Assembly: GCA_016934675.1 (NCBI GenBank)
Contig: JAFGSJ010000047.1
Span: 1 to 39,447, forward strand
Direction: 5' to 3'
Origin: a bacterium
Lineage (GTDB): Bacteria > CSSED10-310 > JAFGSJ01
Length of the DNA stretch: 39,447 bases
Positions within the stretch are counted from its first letter, which is position 1; each line of letters starts with the position of its first letter. Position numbers and translations under genes: made by a program. The notes beneath the pieces were generated by a model. The model had not been told where the DNA came from, searched no databases, and was given only the letters and a program-made list of their open reading frames with translations. Below, piece by piece: positions 15,593-24,819 of this stretch.

Positions 15593-17317
15593 ATGGTGTC
15601 AAAAATAGTATCAGTGTTCATTGTTCTGACCGTGCCGGTGTTTGTCCAGGCAGCAATCATCTTTGTGCCTGATGACCATTCTACTATACAAGCGGCAATA
15701 ACAGCCGCAGCTCCAGGAGATACCATTATGGTCAGACCCGGAACATATTATGAAAACATCAATTTTGAAGGTAAAGCCTTGACGGTTGAAAGTGAACAGG
15801 GGGCATCTGCAACCATAATTGATGGCAGTATGGCTCCAGACCCTAATTTTGGCAGTGTCGTCTCGTTTACCAATGCAGAGGGCTCTGATTCGATCATCCA
15901 GGGTTTTACGATTACAAACGGAACAGGGACCTGGAATGAATACTGGCTGGCATTCTGTGGCGGGGGCATTTTTTGTACAAACGGTTCATCTCCGATAATA
16001 CGGAATAATATCATAACCATGAATAAACATAGTACCGAGTCGATTCTAGGCGGCGGAATATTTTGCAATGATCTTGCCAACCCTCATATCATCAAGAACG
16101 AAATCAGTTCTAATTCCGATCCGGGAGGAGGAAGCGGTGGTGGTATCTTCTGTGAGAATTCGGCCCCACTGATCAGAAGCAATTACATTCATGATAATTC
16201 AACAATCGAGGGCGGGGGGATAACCTGTACAGATGGCGCGACTGCCTTGATTCTACACAATATCATCACGAATCATTCAACCTACGTATCAGGCGGAATA
16301 CATTGTAACAGTGCGGCACCAACGATCATCGGGAATACGATTGCCTATAATCAGACCCTGTCCTGGGGCGAAGGCGGCGGGATAAATGTCCGCGACGGAT
16401 CACAACCAACCATTATGGATAATCGTTTTACACACAATACGGCCGGGAAGGGTGCTGGCGTTTATATCCGTGATTCTTCATTCGACGTCATCAACAATTT
16501 CTTTTATCTCAATACGGCCATTGCTGAATTAGATGGAGGGGGCGGGATTTTTATCAGAAGTTCGAGCCCACTGATCAAGAATTGCACGTTTGTGGAAAAT
16601 TCATCTATCCCGAGTAACAGGGCGGGAGGCATAACCGTTTGGGGTTCCACCTCATCACCCACGGTCGTAAATTCCATTCTTTGGAATAATACACCGACTC
16701 AATTCTATGCCTCTTCGACGAAGGACGTGACCTATTCTGCTCTGGAAGGCGGTTATCCCGGCCTGGGCAATATCGATCTGGACCCGCTTTTTGTCACTGG
16801 CCCCGCCGGCGATTATTACCTGAGTCATATGGACACGGGTCAGACCACAACCAGCCCTTGCGTTGATGCTGGGAATGACCTGGCAGTCAATGCATGCTAT
16901 ACCGTGAATGATGGCGTGGTCTGCCTGAGTGATCTGAGCACGCGGACCGATTCCGAACCGGATGACAGTGTTGCGGATATCGGTTTTCACTATCCCCTCA
17001 TGGGTCCTTTGTTCATAACCCTTTCTCATTCAGTTGGAACCGTCATTACGTATGATCGCCCCAAGAGCTATGTCTATGATATCATTCGGGGAAACGTTGC
17101 CGATATTGTCGAAGAAAACTCATATATTGATCTTGGCAGTGTCGCGTGTGGAGCAGATGATGATGCGACCGGTATAGTTGAAGATCTGCTGCTACCCGAA
17201 AATCCTGCTCCCGGTGAATGCTTCTTCTATCTTGCTCGTCAGGATATCTGGTCCGGTTCCTATGGGCTCTCATCAACCGGAAAGGAACGACGTGCGGCTG
17301 AGTCCGATTGTCCATGA
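15593..17317 (+). CDS. Secreted right-handed parallel beta-helix repeat protein
   Basis: A 574-residue protein with a signal peptide (residues 1-20, VFVQA-A). VPDDHSTIQAAITAAAPGDTIMV is the usual opening coil of Pel/NosD-type beta helices. About nine coils follow, each with a GGGIxC step and a PxIxxNxI step (for example GGGIFC followed by SPIIRNNII), between roughly residues 115 and 385. The C-terminal part ends in a small domain with GECFFYLARQ and YGLSSTGKER, a recurring tail of such surface proteins. Cysteine follows GGGI in several coils, which could form a ladder or disulfides. Role unknown: adhesion or polysaccharide binding/cleavage are possible. AAGGAAGGAAG precedes the ATG. Confidence 0.87.
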   Translation: MVSKIVSVFIVLTVPVFVQAAIIFVPDDHSTIQAAITAAAPGDTIMVRPGTYYENINFEGKALTVESEQGASATIIDGSMAPDPNFGSVVSFTNAEGSDSIIQGFTITNGTGTWNEYWLAFCGGGIFCTNGSSPIIRNNIITMNKHSTESILGGGIFCNDLANPHIIKNEISSNSDPGGGSGGGIFCENSAPLIRSNYIHDNSTIEGGGITCTDGATALILHNIITNHSTYVSGGIHCNSAAPTIIGNTIAYNQTLSWGEGGGINVRDGSQPTIMDNRFTHNTAGKGAGVYIRDSSFDVINNFFYLNTAIAELDGGGGIFIRSSSPLIKNCTFVENSSIPSNRAGGITVWGSTSSPTVVNSILWNNTPTQFYASSTKDVTYSALEGGYPGLGNIDLDPLFVTGPAGDYYLSHMDTGQTTTSPCVDAGNDLAVNACYTVNDGVVCLSDLSTRTDSEPDDSVADIGFHYPLMGPLFITLSHSVGTVITYDRPKSYVYDIIRGNVADIVEENSYIDLGSVACGADDDATGIVEDLLLPENPAPGECFFYLARQDIWSGSYGLSSTGKERRAAESDCP

Positions 17318-17444
17318 AGATTTCCAGGTGATTTTTTGAAACATAATTTCTATAAAATGCAACTTATGACTTGCTTTTTTGAAAAGGACCTGATAAGTAC
17401 TGCACAATAACGCAACGATAGTAACCATTGAATAAGGGGGGACT

Positions 17445-17747
17445 ATGAACAAAGCGAATTTGACCCGGAAAGTTGCCATTAGTTTGAATATGCCCCAGGT
17501 GCATGTCAAGAAGGTGATCAATCAATGCGTCCAGGAGATACAGGCGACACTCGGTCGAGGGGAGAAGGTCACCATCACCGGTTTTGGACGTTTTTCTGCC
17601 AAGAAAATGCCGCCTCGGACTCGTCGAAATCCCAAGACAGGTGCAAAAGTAGCCGTGGCCGAGACCATTTCGATCCGGTTCAATCCATCACGGAAAGCGA
17701 AGCAATCACTGGCAAAAATTTTTGAACAACGGTCCAGTCGGAATTAG
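17445..17747 (+). CDS. HU/IHF-family DNA-binding protein
   Basis: A 100-residue protein with the complete HU fold. The N-terminal helices include NKANLTRKVAISLNMP. GEKVTITGFGRFSAKKM is the hallmark of the family. The DNA-minor-groove arm is PPRTRRNPKTGAKVAVAE, with the RNPxTG tip, and the RFNPSRKAKQSL helix closes it. Such proteins bend and compact DNA. AAGGGGGGACT precedes the ATG. It is isolated: the flanking genes have no evident functional tie. Whether it is the main HU or an accessory copy cannot be told. Confidence 0.93.
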   Translation: MNKANLTRKVAISLNMPQVHVKKVINQCVQEIQATLGRGEKVTITGFGRFSAKKMPPRTRRNPKTGAKVAVAETISIRFNPSRKAKQSLAKIFEQRSSRN

Positions 17748-17903
17748 AAAGGATTACCCCGTATATCAGGTGTCCAAATCGAAGACCCCTTTCCTGGGTA
17801 TGAAAATCGCGCCGGCATTGTGGTCCAGGACAAATGGACATAAGGTGCTGCTCTTTTCTATACGAACGATGAACGGGACAATCGGGAGTAGGTCGGATCA
17901 ATC

Positions 17904-19286
17904 ATGACCAAGAGCGATTTTCCGCAACAATCCAATCGTTTTCTTTTGATCATTGTAGGAGTGGCCCTCATTATTCGACTCGTGGTGAGCATGGTCCTGC
18001 CTGCAGAGCGGTTTCTCGGGCCAGTCCGTGATCAACCCATCTATCTCGAACTTGCCAGGAATATTGCTGCAGGGAAAGGCCTGATCGGACCCGCACTCGA
18101 ACCGGTCAATCTCGAAGCATTGCCCCAGGTCCCGACCAGACGGCTGATTGTCCGGGACGCTGTTCAGGACGGCTATTTCCGTGGTATTGTCCCAATCGGC
18201 CAACCGACAGCATTCTGGGAACCACTCTATCCATATGTGCTCGGCTGCCTCCATCTGGTTTATTCTGATGACCTGCGTCTGGTCCGTATTGTTCAAGCTA
18301 TCCTGGGTGCCCTGCTGGTCCTGCCCGTGTATGCGATCGGTCTGCGTCTGTACAACGATGCCCGGATTGCTCTCATTGCCGCCGCTCTTATTGCTGTTTA
18401 TCCCTTTTACATTTATTTTACCGGGATCATCATGACCGAAACACTCTACATATTCTGCTTGTATTGTTTTCTCATCACCCTGCTTGATTTGTTCGATCGT
18501 CAGGCAGTGACTTCAGCTATGATTGCCGGGATATTCGCCGGTTTGACGTTTCTGACCCGTTCCGTTATAGTCGGGCTGATACCTCTCTGCACGCTGCTCC
18601 TACTGTGGTGGAGCAGAAACCTCAAAAGGGGGCTCGGACTCGCCTTCATGCTACTGTTCGCTTTTTTGATGACGGTCTCCGGCTGGACTATCAGGAATTA
18701 TGCTCTTTTTCATCAGTTCATTCCTCTGCCCACCAAGGGTGGCCCGACTTTCTGGGCCCGCAACAATCCCCTGTTTTTGACTGAGGAAATCCGGGCGACA
18801 CCCTGGACAGGTATTGAACCGGAGCAGTATCAGGACCATTCTCTGCTGGCCTTCCCTCATTTCAGTCATGAGAGTGAAGTCGAGCGGAACAAACAGCTTT
18901 TCAAACGCATGTTTACGTTTCTGATCACACATCCGGGAACATATTTCAAACTGTGCGTGCTCCATGTCCGCTGGCTGCTGTCACCCTTCGGAGGTCCGGC
19001 CACGCCCCTCTGGCAGACATGCGTTTCCCTGTTTAGTTATGGTCTGACTTTCCTTTTGGCTTTGATTGGCCTACGTATGGTACGAAAGACCGCTAACAAA
19101 CGTGTGGTATGGGTCGTGCTTCTTTTTCTGATCTACTTTATTCTGTTTCATGCATGCATCAATGGCGATACCAGGTTCCGCCTGCCGCTGGATTGCATAT
19201 TCATCCTGTTGGCCGCACCGATGTACAAGGACATACTGACATGGTCCACTCGAAAAATGTGCTCCGGGAAAAAGTCCTTATCCTGA
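17904..19286 (+). CDS. GT39-family (PMT_2-like) membrane glycosyltransferase
   Basis: A 460-residue polytopic protein with about nine to ten hydrophobic segments. The first extracytoplasmic loop has the acidic/aromatic residues RDQPIYLELARNIAAGKGL, and AFWEPLYPYVLG resembles the PPLYP motif of GT39 enzymes. TRSVIVGLIPL and WTIRNYALF are also typical of this bacterial family. It presumably transfers a sugar from polyprenyl phosphate on the outer face of the inner membrane. Shine-Dalgarno sequence is weak. Its last 46 bp overlap the next gene, a membrane-bound alkaline-phosphatase-fold enzyme, suggesting coupled expression and a common envelope glycan or lipid pathway (inference). Confidence 0.85.
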   Translation: MTKSDFPQQSNRFLLIIVGVALIIRLVVSMVLPAERFLGPVRDQPIYLELARNIAAGKGLIGPALEPVNLEALPQVPTRRLIVRDAVQDGYFRGIVPIGQPTAFWEPLYPYVLGCLHLVYSDDLRLVRIVQAILGALLVLPVYAIGLRLYNDARIALIAAALIAVYPFYIYFTGIIMTETLYIFCLYCFLITLLDLFDRQAVTSAMIAGIFAGLTFLTRSVIVGLIPLCTLLLLWWSRNLKRGLGLAFMLLFAFLMTVSGWTIRNYALFHQFIPLPTKGGPTFWARNNPLFLTEEIRATPWTGIEPEQYQDHSLLAFPHFSHESEVERNKQLFKRMFTFLITHPGTYFKLCVLHVRWLLSPFGGPATPLWQTCVSLFSYGLTFLLALIGLRMVRKTANKRVVWVVLLFLIYFILFHACINGDTRFRLPLDCIFILLAAPMYKDILTWSTRKMCSGKKSLS

Positions 19287-21175
19287 TTGTGTTCCCCGCA
19301 CTTCTGGTGACCGCTTATGTCAGCTTTCAATTGTTCAAGACCAATCTCGTCCAATTATCACTTGTTCAGGTCTATGCTCTGGTTGGAGCCGTACTCGTCC
19401 TCTATATTCTGCTCGGCTCCATAATCCTGCTGATCAAGTATCTGATCTTGGGCTTGATTCATCTGGTTCACGCAGCCCCAAGGTCCCCGCTCGAGCGCAT
19501 CGTAGATGCATGGCCGTATGGGACCGTGGCCGGCGCATTTGCAGCTTTCTATTGCCTGGACAGTTTCCGGTTTGCCTTGTTTGTTACCCGGGTCATCCCT
19601 CAATCGCTGGTCTCGATTATAGGAGCGGTCCTGGCGACCCTGTTTCTTTTTTATGGGGTGTCCATTATTTTTCATTATCTGGGTTTAAGAGTCCTGCGAC
19701 CCCGACCGGCTCTCGTGATTCTGGTCATGCTGACTTTTCTGACACTCTATCCTGCGTGCCTCCATCATTTTCTGGTCGAAGCCCCTTTTCGGGCCCAGAG
19801 GGAGGCGTTACAGTCGCGGCCGCACACATTAACAAATTCTCTCGATGGACCAGGCGCACCCTCGAATGAACAGGTTGTGGTCATCGGGTTGGATGGCGCC
19901 ACCTGGGACCTGCTGCTACCTCTGATGAAAATGGGCCGCTGTCCCGGCATGCAGCATGTGCTTGAAAACGGGGTATCCGGAACGTTTAGGACCATTGTCC
20001 CGACGTTGTCCCCGGTTATCTGGACCTCGATCGCGACAGGTATGCTCCCCGAACATCATGGTATTCACCATTTCGCTCGATTTACTTTCCCGCTGATCGG
20101 GACCATGCCCGCCAAACTTCATTGGCCTGAGCACACTTTAACCAAACAGGTCCTGCGGGTTTTTGAAAGACTTGGGCTTATTTCGTCGGAACTCTACACA
20201 AGTTCCTGCCGAACTGCGCCCACTTTCTACGAAATCGTGTCCGCCCTGGGCGAAAAGGCCGGTGTGATAAACTGGTGGTGCTCCTGGCCCGTTTCGCCCC
20301 AGCAAGGCTTTAACGTGTCAGAACGATTCAGTTATTCAGTCGGTGAAGCAATACTGGGCGGCGATGCGACCCGTCGAAACGAAACCTTCCCCGCTTTTCT
20401 GGACGGTTTGTATCGTCCCATGATTCAAAGCCCGGAACAGATAGCCCTGACGGACCTACAGCAGTTTATGCATGTGACCGAAGCTGATCTCAAGACCATG
20501 GACCGCAACGAAAAGAAACCCTGGTTTTTCTCGAATTGGTTTTGGTTCAGGACCGTCTATCAATCCGATCTGTCCTTCTTTCAAATCGGTTACGAATTAT
20601 TTAAAAAATATAATCCCCGCCTGTTTTGCCTGTATCTGCAGGCGATCGATGTGGTCGAACACCATTTCTGGCATTATCTCGAACCGGACCGATTTTCCTC
20701 GCTCAACCCGGATGAAATTGAACAATTCCGTAATGTCATTCCTTCTGTGTATGATTATCAGGACACGATCTTGGGCCAGATCATCAACACTGATCAAGTC
20801 AAAACCGTAATCATCATCTCTGATCACGGTATGAAATCCACCGGACGTTTACCCAAAAGCGCCGACCATGTGCTCGATCAACCGCAAGGTATTTTCCTGG
20901 CCTGTGGCCCGCCCATCAAACAGAATGAAATCTGTGCCGACCTTTCAGTTATCGATACCGCGCCCCTCATTCTTTATCTGATGGGCTATCCAATCAGTCT
21001 GGACATGGATGGACGTTTCCCGGTCGAGATCATCCGCCCGGAATACCTGTGCAACCACCCCATACAAACTATGCCCAGCTATAGCTACATTCTCGATACC
21101 AAGAAAACCAGACCGTCCTCCGTTACCGATAGCGAATTGATCGATAAACTCAAAGGCCTGGGCTACCTCGATTGA
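19241..21175 (+). CDS. Membrane-anchored alkaline-phosphatase-superfamily phosphodiesterase/transferase
   Basis: A protein of about 644 residues. About five membrane helices in the first 190 residues are followed by a catalytic domain of the type I phosphodiesterase/nucleotide pyrophosphatase group. VVVIGLDGATWD holds the first metal aspartate, PTLSPVIWTSIATG the nucleophile region, LPEHHGIHHF follows, AIDVVEHHFWHY gives Asp and His ligands, and IIISDHGM gives the final Asp-His. The active-site set appears complete. Members cleave or transfer phosphodiesters such as nucleotide sugars, phosphoethanolamine or phosphoglycerol. ATG at 19241 is preceded by AAGGA; an upstream ATG at 19109 lies deep in the previous gene and adds a non-homologous lead. 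The domain faces the periplasm if the helix count is right. Confidence 0.85.
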   Translation: MVHSKNVLREKVLILIVFPALLVTAYVSFQLFKTNLVQLSLVQVYALVGAVLVLYILLGSIILLIKYLILGLIHLVHAAPRSPLERIVDAWPYGTVAGAFAAFYCLDSFRFALFVTRVIPQSLVSIIGAVLATLFLFYGVSIIFHYLGLRVLRPRPALVILVMLTFLTLYPACLHHFLVEAPFRAQREALQSRPHTLTNSLDGPGAPSNEQVVVIGLDGATWDLLLPLMKMGRCPGMQHVLENGVSGTFRTIVPTLSPVIWTSIATGMLPEHHGIHHFARFTFPLIGTMPAKLHWPEHTLTKQVLRVFERLGLISSELYTSSCRTAPTFYEIVSALGEKAGVINWWCSWPVSPQQGFNVSERFSYSVGEAILGGDATRRNETFPAFLDGLYRPMIQSPEQIALTDLQQFMHVTEADLKTMDRNEKKPWFFSNWFWFRTVYQSDLSFFQIGYELFKKYNPRLFCLYLQAIDVVEHHFWHYLEPDRFSSLNPDEIEQFRNVIPSVYDYQDTILGQIINTDQVKTVIIISDHGMKSTGRLPKSADHVLDQPQGIFLACGPPIKQNEICADLSVIDTAPLILYLMGYPISLDMDGRFPVEIIRPEYLCNHPIQTMPSYSYILDTKKTRPSSVTDSELIDKLKGLGYLD

Positions 21176-21184
21176 TCATGCCCC

Positions 21185-21217
21185 AAAAAAAAAGCTTCAG
21201 GTATTAACCTGAAGCTT
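21185..21217 (-). terminator. Intrinsic terminator of the PilZ gene
   Basis: AAGCTTCAGGT (21192-21202) and ACCTGAAGCTT (21207-21217) form an 11-bp stem with a 4-nt loop. On the minus strand the stem is followed by nine T residues (A run at 21185-21193), so it terminates the leftward PilZ gene ending at 21247. On the plus strand the stem is followed by Gs, so it is probably a poor terminator in that direction. Confidence 0.9.
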
Positions 21218-21246
21218 GGGGGGGTGTTCCCTATGATGGGGGGGAA

Positions 21247-21612
21247 TTAAAGGGAATACCGAGTATAAGGAAAATTATTATCTAAAAATGAATCCAGAAT
21301 CACCCTATCTTCCGGTGACACTTCAGTAAATTCCAGAGCTACCTTCCAACATGCCCGGGCAGGTTTTATCCGAACGACTCGGCCTCGCGTTGTAATACAA
21401 TGATCCGCCAACGTTAAGAGTATCTCCAGCTCCGCGCCTTCATGCACCTCTTTATATGCTTCGATCAGAATGCCTTCTTCACTGATATTCAAAGTCCGAG
21501 CCATGCCCAGGTCCTGCCCCGCCTCAGCCCGACCCATCGTCTCAAAAGTCAATAAATGGATCGATCGGACCCGAACCGCATTCCTCTTCTCCTGAAACAT
21601 ACTGACCACCAT
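21247..21612 (-). CDS. PilZ-domain protein (c-di-GMP effector type)
   Basis: A 121-residue single-domain PilZ protein. EKRNAVR gives the RxxxR motif (R10, R14) and NISEEG (42-47) gives the (D/N)xSxxG motif, so both halves of the c-di-GMP site are present. It resembles type IV pilus or motility-associated adaptors. The start at 21612 is set by AAGGAGG; the frame is open further upstream to 21735 but without family similarity. It is monocistronic, with a clear terminator, and divergent from the pduS operon across about 350 bp. Confidence 0.88.
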   Translation of the reverse strand: MVVSMFQEKRNAVRVRSIHLLTFETMGRAEAGQDLGMARTLNISEEGILIEAYKEVHEGAELEILLTLADHCITTRGRVVRIKPARACWKVALEFTEVSPEDRVILDSFLDNNFPYTRYSL

Positions 21613-21883
21613 ATTCTCGCCTCCTTCAACTATCGTCGGGCTTACCAGTGACTTATTTGCATTCAAAACACTTAGTAGCAATTTGCATGCCATTTTATGC
21701 ACAAGCTCGATCAACCTGCTGCTCTTTCGGACCAAATCTCCATCCTCTGCCCTTCGAGACGATCAGACTCCTCCCAGGACCTGCTGCTGTCGAGCACCTT
21801 ATCCGGGTCAAACGGCCATTTTATACCGGCGAAATCTTGCCCGGGTGGCAGAGAATGGCTCGCAATGAAACCGAAATATGGGC

Positions 21884-21912
21884 TTGTGAAAATCGGATCG
21901 AAAGAGTAGAAT
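21884..21912 (+). promoter_or_regulatory. Promoter of the pduS-pduT-tal-fmdB operon
   Basis: TTGTGA (21884-21889), 17 bp, TAGAAT (21907-21912). The start would be near 21919, about 47 nt before the pduS ATG. The remainder of the divergent region 21613-21965 shows no gene; open frames crossing it are not supported by Shine-Dalgarno sequences or similarity. Confidence 0.55.
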
Positions 21913-21965
21913 GTTTGAAATTTGGGCAGCGTGTGTCAGAGTTCCACTGTTATCGAGGGTATATC

Positions 21966-23312
21966 ATGAGTCAAAAGCAGAAACGCGTTCAGGCCGTCAT
22001 CGAGTCTGTGTATCGAGCGGGTGTAGTTGGTGCGGGCGGTGCGGGATTCCCGACGCATATCAAGTTACAGAACCATGCTGATTTGGTGATAGCCAACGGG
22101 GTTGAATGTGAACCCTTGTTATATCATGACAAGCATTTGATGGAAGACCGGGCGGAAGCGGTTGTGACCGGTTTGAAGCTGGCCATGCAGGCAACAGGTT
22201 CCAGAGCTGGTGTTCTGGCAATAAAGGAGGGTTTTTGTGCTTTGGCAGCCGGGTTGGAAAAACATGTGAAGCGGACTGATCGGATTCGGACTATTCTTGT
22301 TCCTGATTATTACCCGGCCGGTGATGAGCATGAACTGGTCCGATTGGTGACTGGGCTGCGGATCAAACCGGGGGACCTGCCTCTCTCGCTCGGTGTGATT
22401 GTGAACAATGTGACGACGCTGGCTCAGGTCTGTGCCGCAGTAGCCGGTCAGGTCGTGGTGATGCGACCGCTGTCGATCGTAGGGGATATCGCTCAGCCTG
22501 TGACGGTCGAGGCCCCTCTGGGCATTTCGTTTCGGGAGTTACTTGAACAGACTGGGAATAGGATAGAAGCCGACCGGTGTATTCTCGAGGGTGGAGTCAT
22601 GATGGGTCGTCCGGTGGGATTGAATGATGTTGTCACCAAGACTACCACGGCCCTGGTCATTGTCCCGGTCGATCATCCCTGCGTGCGGGAGTATACTATC
22701 AGTCTCGAACGTCAACTCAGGATGGTTTCATCTCGATGTATACAGTGTCAATCATGTCAGGACATTTGTCCGAGGAATATGCTTGGGCACCCGCTCCGGC
22801 CTCACTTGAACATGCGTTCCAGTATAGTTCAAGGCATGATTTCTCGCTCGGCGGTTTTATGTAGCGAATGCGGTCTGTGCGCCCTGGTTGCTTGTCCGGC
22901 TGGTATTTCGCCTCGGATGCTTCATCGCCATCAAAAAGCCGAACTTTTATACCTGAAGGGGGATAACAAACCTGATTGGGAATTAGGTGATGAGCAGAGT
23001 CTCCGTCCACTTCATCGGATAAGCCTGGGCCGTTTGAAGGACAAGATTCAGCTTCGGCCCTATGACCGTGAGCCGGAGCGATGGAGAGGGCGGTTCTCCC
23101 TGAACACCTTGAAAATTCTGCTGAAACAGCATATAGGGAATAGAACGAAACCGGTCGTAGTCACGGGTCAGGAGGTCATTGCGGGCGAGCTTCTCGGAGA
23201 TATTCCGCATGATTCAATCGGGGCTTGTGTTCATAGTCCTCTTACAGGTCAGGTCCGCGAGATGACGCTGGACTCGATCGTTGTCGCTTCTTCGTCGGGG
23301 AGCACGAGGTAA
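21966..23312 (+). CDS. pduS: PduS-like flavin/iron-sulfur cobalamin reductase (RnfC-like)
   Basis: A 448-residue protein, close to the usual length of PduS. VVGAGGAGFPTH (20-31) is the RnfC/NuoF-type flavin/NADH-binding loop. An SLBB domain spans about residues 165-235. Two ferredoxin-type 4Fe-4S motifs follow: C258, C261, C264, C268-P and C299, C302, C305, C310-P. In Salmonella PduS is a flavoprotein that reduces cob(III)alamin or relays electrons across the microcompartment shell through PduT. GAGGGT precedes the ATG and the frame upstream is non-homologous. The next gene encodes a PduT-like shell protein, which strongly supports the assignment over a plain RnfC. Confidence 0.9.
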   Translation: MSQKQKRVQAVIESVYRAGVVGAGGAGFPTHIKLQNHADLVIANGVECEPLLYHDKHLMEDRAEAVVTGLKLAMQATGSRAGVLAIKEGFCALAAGLEKHVKRTDRIRTILVPDYYPAGDEHELVRLVTGLRIKPGDLPLSLGVIVNNVTTLAQVCAAVAGQVVVMRPLSIVGDIAQPVTVEAPLGISFRELLEQTGNRIEADRCILEGGVMMGRPVGLNDVVTKTTTALVIVPVDHPCVREYTISLERQLRMVSSRCIQCQSCQDICPRNMLGHPLRPHLNMRSSIVQGMISRSAVLCSECGLCALVACPAGISPRMLHRHQKAELLYLKGDNKPDWELGDEQSLRPLHRISLGRLKDKIQLRPYDREPERWRGRFSLNTLKILLKQHIGNRTKPVVVTGQEVIAGELLGDIPHDSIGACVHSPLTGQVREMTLDSIVVASSSGSTR

Positions 23313-23318
23313 TCAGGT

Positions 23319-23867
23319 ATGGATCTGGCAATCGGCCTTCTGGAATTGAGCAGTATCGCCAAGGGAATGGAAACGTGCGATACCATGCTCAAAGCTGCAC
23401 AAGTAGACCTGGTCACGGTGCAATCGGTTTGTCCCGGCAAATTTATCATACTTGTATCCGGGATGGTGGCTGATGTGATGAGTTCGATCAGCAGCGGTCT
23501 CGAGGTCGCCACGGGTTTTTTGGTCGACCAGTTGACGATTTCAAACATCTCGGACCAGGTTTTCCCAGCCATAACATCGACAACGCGGGTCCGTCCGATC
23601 GAGGCTCTGGGCATTATCGAGACCTTTTCGGTCGCATCGATAATCATTGCGGCCGATGCCGCCGTCAAAGCGGCTGATATTGACTTGATCGAAATTCGTT
23701 TGGCCCAGGGTATTGGCGGTAAGAGTTATTGCACCTTGACCGGCGATGTTGGCGCGGTCAAGGAAGCAGTCCGGGAGGGTTCGGACAGTATTCACGATCG
23801 GGGTGTTCTGGTCAATCAAGTCGTCATCCCGTATCCCCATCAGAATCTTGTAAAAAATATTCTGTAG
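23319..23867 (+). CDS. pduT: PduT-like tandem BMC-domain shell protein with FeS-ligand cysteine
   Basis: A 182-residue protein made of two BMC domains (about residues 2-85 and 93-178; the second begins ALGIIETFSVASIIIAADAA). Such tandem proteins form trimers that mimic shell hexamers. C38, in SVCPGK, matches the Cys38 that in PduT binds a 4Fe-4S cluster on the three-fold axis, so an electron conduit through a shell is likely. It starts six bases after pduS, with the Shine-Dalgarno overlapping the pduS stop. No other microcompartment gene (hexamer, pentamer or signature enzyme) is in the window, so the main locus must be elsewhere or absent. Confidence 0.92.
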   Translation: MDLAIGLLELSSIAKGMETCDTMLKAAQVDLVTVQSVCPGKFIILVSGMVADVMSSISSGLEVATGFLVDQLTISNISDQVFPAITSTTRVRPIEALGIIETFSVASIIIAADAAVKAADIDLIEIRLAQGIGGKSYCTLTGDVGAVKEAVREGSDSIHDRGVLVNQVVIPYPHQNLVKNIL

Positions 23868-23876
23868 GAGGTCCTC

Positions 23877-24524
23877 ATGAAGTTTTTTATTGATACCGCA
23901 AATATAGATGAGATCAAGCGGGCCCAGGACATGGGCATGGTCGATGGCGTGACGACCAATCCGTCCCTGATCGCCAAAACCGGAAAGGATTTCGAGACCT
24001 GTCTCAAGGAAATCGTCGAAACGGTCGACGGACCGATCAGTGCGGAAGTGCTCGGAACCGATCGAGAAACCATGGTTGCCGAAGCCAAAAAGCTGGTGAC
24101 CTATGGCGAGCAGGTCAACGTCAAGATTCCCATGACAGTCGAGGGTTTGGCTGCGGTCAAGACCTTGACCGATCTGGGTATCAAAACCAATGTGACCCTG
24201 ATTTTCTCACCGAACCAGGCCCTCCTGGCAGCCAAAGCCGGTGCGACTTACGCTAGCCCCTTTGTGGGCAGACTCGATGATATCGGCTCGCATGGAATGG
24301 AGCTGGTCTCTGATATGCTCCAGATTTATCAGAATTATGACTATGCTACCGAGGTCATTGTGGCCAGCATCCGCCACCCGATCCACGTCAAAGAAGCGGC
24401 CCTGATGGGAGCTGATATTGCGACCATCCCCTTCGCGGTCATTCAGCAACTGGCCAAACATCCACTGACCGATATCGGGATCAAGCGATTCGAGGAGGAC
24501 TGGAAAAAAGTCCCACGGACATAA
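23877..24524 (+). CDS. tal: Transaldolase of the small (FSA/TalC) family
   Basis: A 215-residue TIM-barrel Schiff-base enzyme. [14 protein letters not shown] and GVTTNPSL are the family opening. K83 in NVKIPMT is the Schiff-base lysine. SAEVLGTD puts a glutamate (E57) at the position where fructose-6-phosphate aldolase carries glutamine, favouring transaldolase (sedoheptulose-7-P + glyceraldehyde-3-P to erythrose-4-P + fructose-6-P). It supplies pentose phosphates in the cytosol. AGGAGGT seven bases before the ATG and a 9-bp gap to pduT put it in the pduS-pduT operon, which is an unusual companion. Confidence 0.93.
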   Translation: MKFFIDTANIDEIKRAQDMGMVDGVTTNPSLIAKTGKDFETCLKEIVETVDGPISAEVLGTDRETMVAEAKKLVTYGEQVNVKIPMTVEGLAAVKTLTDLGIKTNVTLIFSPNQALLAAKAGATYASPFVGRLDDIGSHGMELVSDMLQIYQNYDYATEVIVASIRHPIHVKEAALMGADIATIPFAVIQQLAKHPLTDIGIKRFEEDWKKVPRT

Positions 24525-24542
24525 CAGTGGAACGTATGGATT

Positions 24543-24767
24543 ATGCCTATCTATGAATATTCCTGTCTGAAATGTGATACGAAATTCGAAAAGCTCGTTC
24601 TGAAGAGCGATACCCCAATCGAGTGTCCCAAGTGTCATGCCGCTGAAACCAAGAAACTGTTCTCCGCTTTTGGCTTCAAGAGTTCCGGCACTTACACCAG
24701 CTCGACCGGGGGCGATTCCTGCTCCTCGTGCGGCTCACATCATTGCTCGACCTGTGGCGGGCATTGA
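24543..24767 (+). CDS. FmdB-type zinc ribbon protein
   Basis: A 74-residue protein beginning MPIYEYSCLKCDTKFE, with zinc-ribbon cysteines C8, C11, C28 and C31. The C-terminal tail is Ser/Gly/Cys-rich (DSCSSCGSHHCSTCGGH). This is the FmdB putative regulatory family, whose role is unproven. It lies 18 bp after tal as the last gene of the operon. The Shine-Dalgarno is weak. The extra CxxC and HH residues in the tail could bind a second metal (inference). Confidence 0.9.
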   Translation: MPIYEYSCLKCDTKFEKLVLKSDTPIECPKCHAAETKKLFSAFGFKSSGTYTSSTGGDSCSSCGSHHCSTCGGH

Positions 24768-24819
24768 ACGAAACATCGGGTAAGGTATCCTGAGAGGTCT
24801 AAAAGGCCCGGCTGTGGAT

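Noticed and set aside
21185..21217. Terminator of the rightward phosphodiesterase gene
   Set aside because: The T-tract follows the stem only on the minus strand; on the plus strand the stem is followed by a run of Gs.
23877..24524. Fructose-6-phosphate aldolase instead of transaldolase
   Set aside because: The position equivalent to the aldolase Gln is Glu57 here, which points to transaldolase; an assay would settle it.
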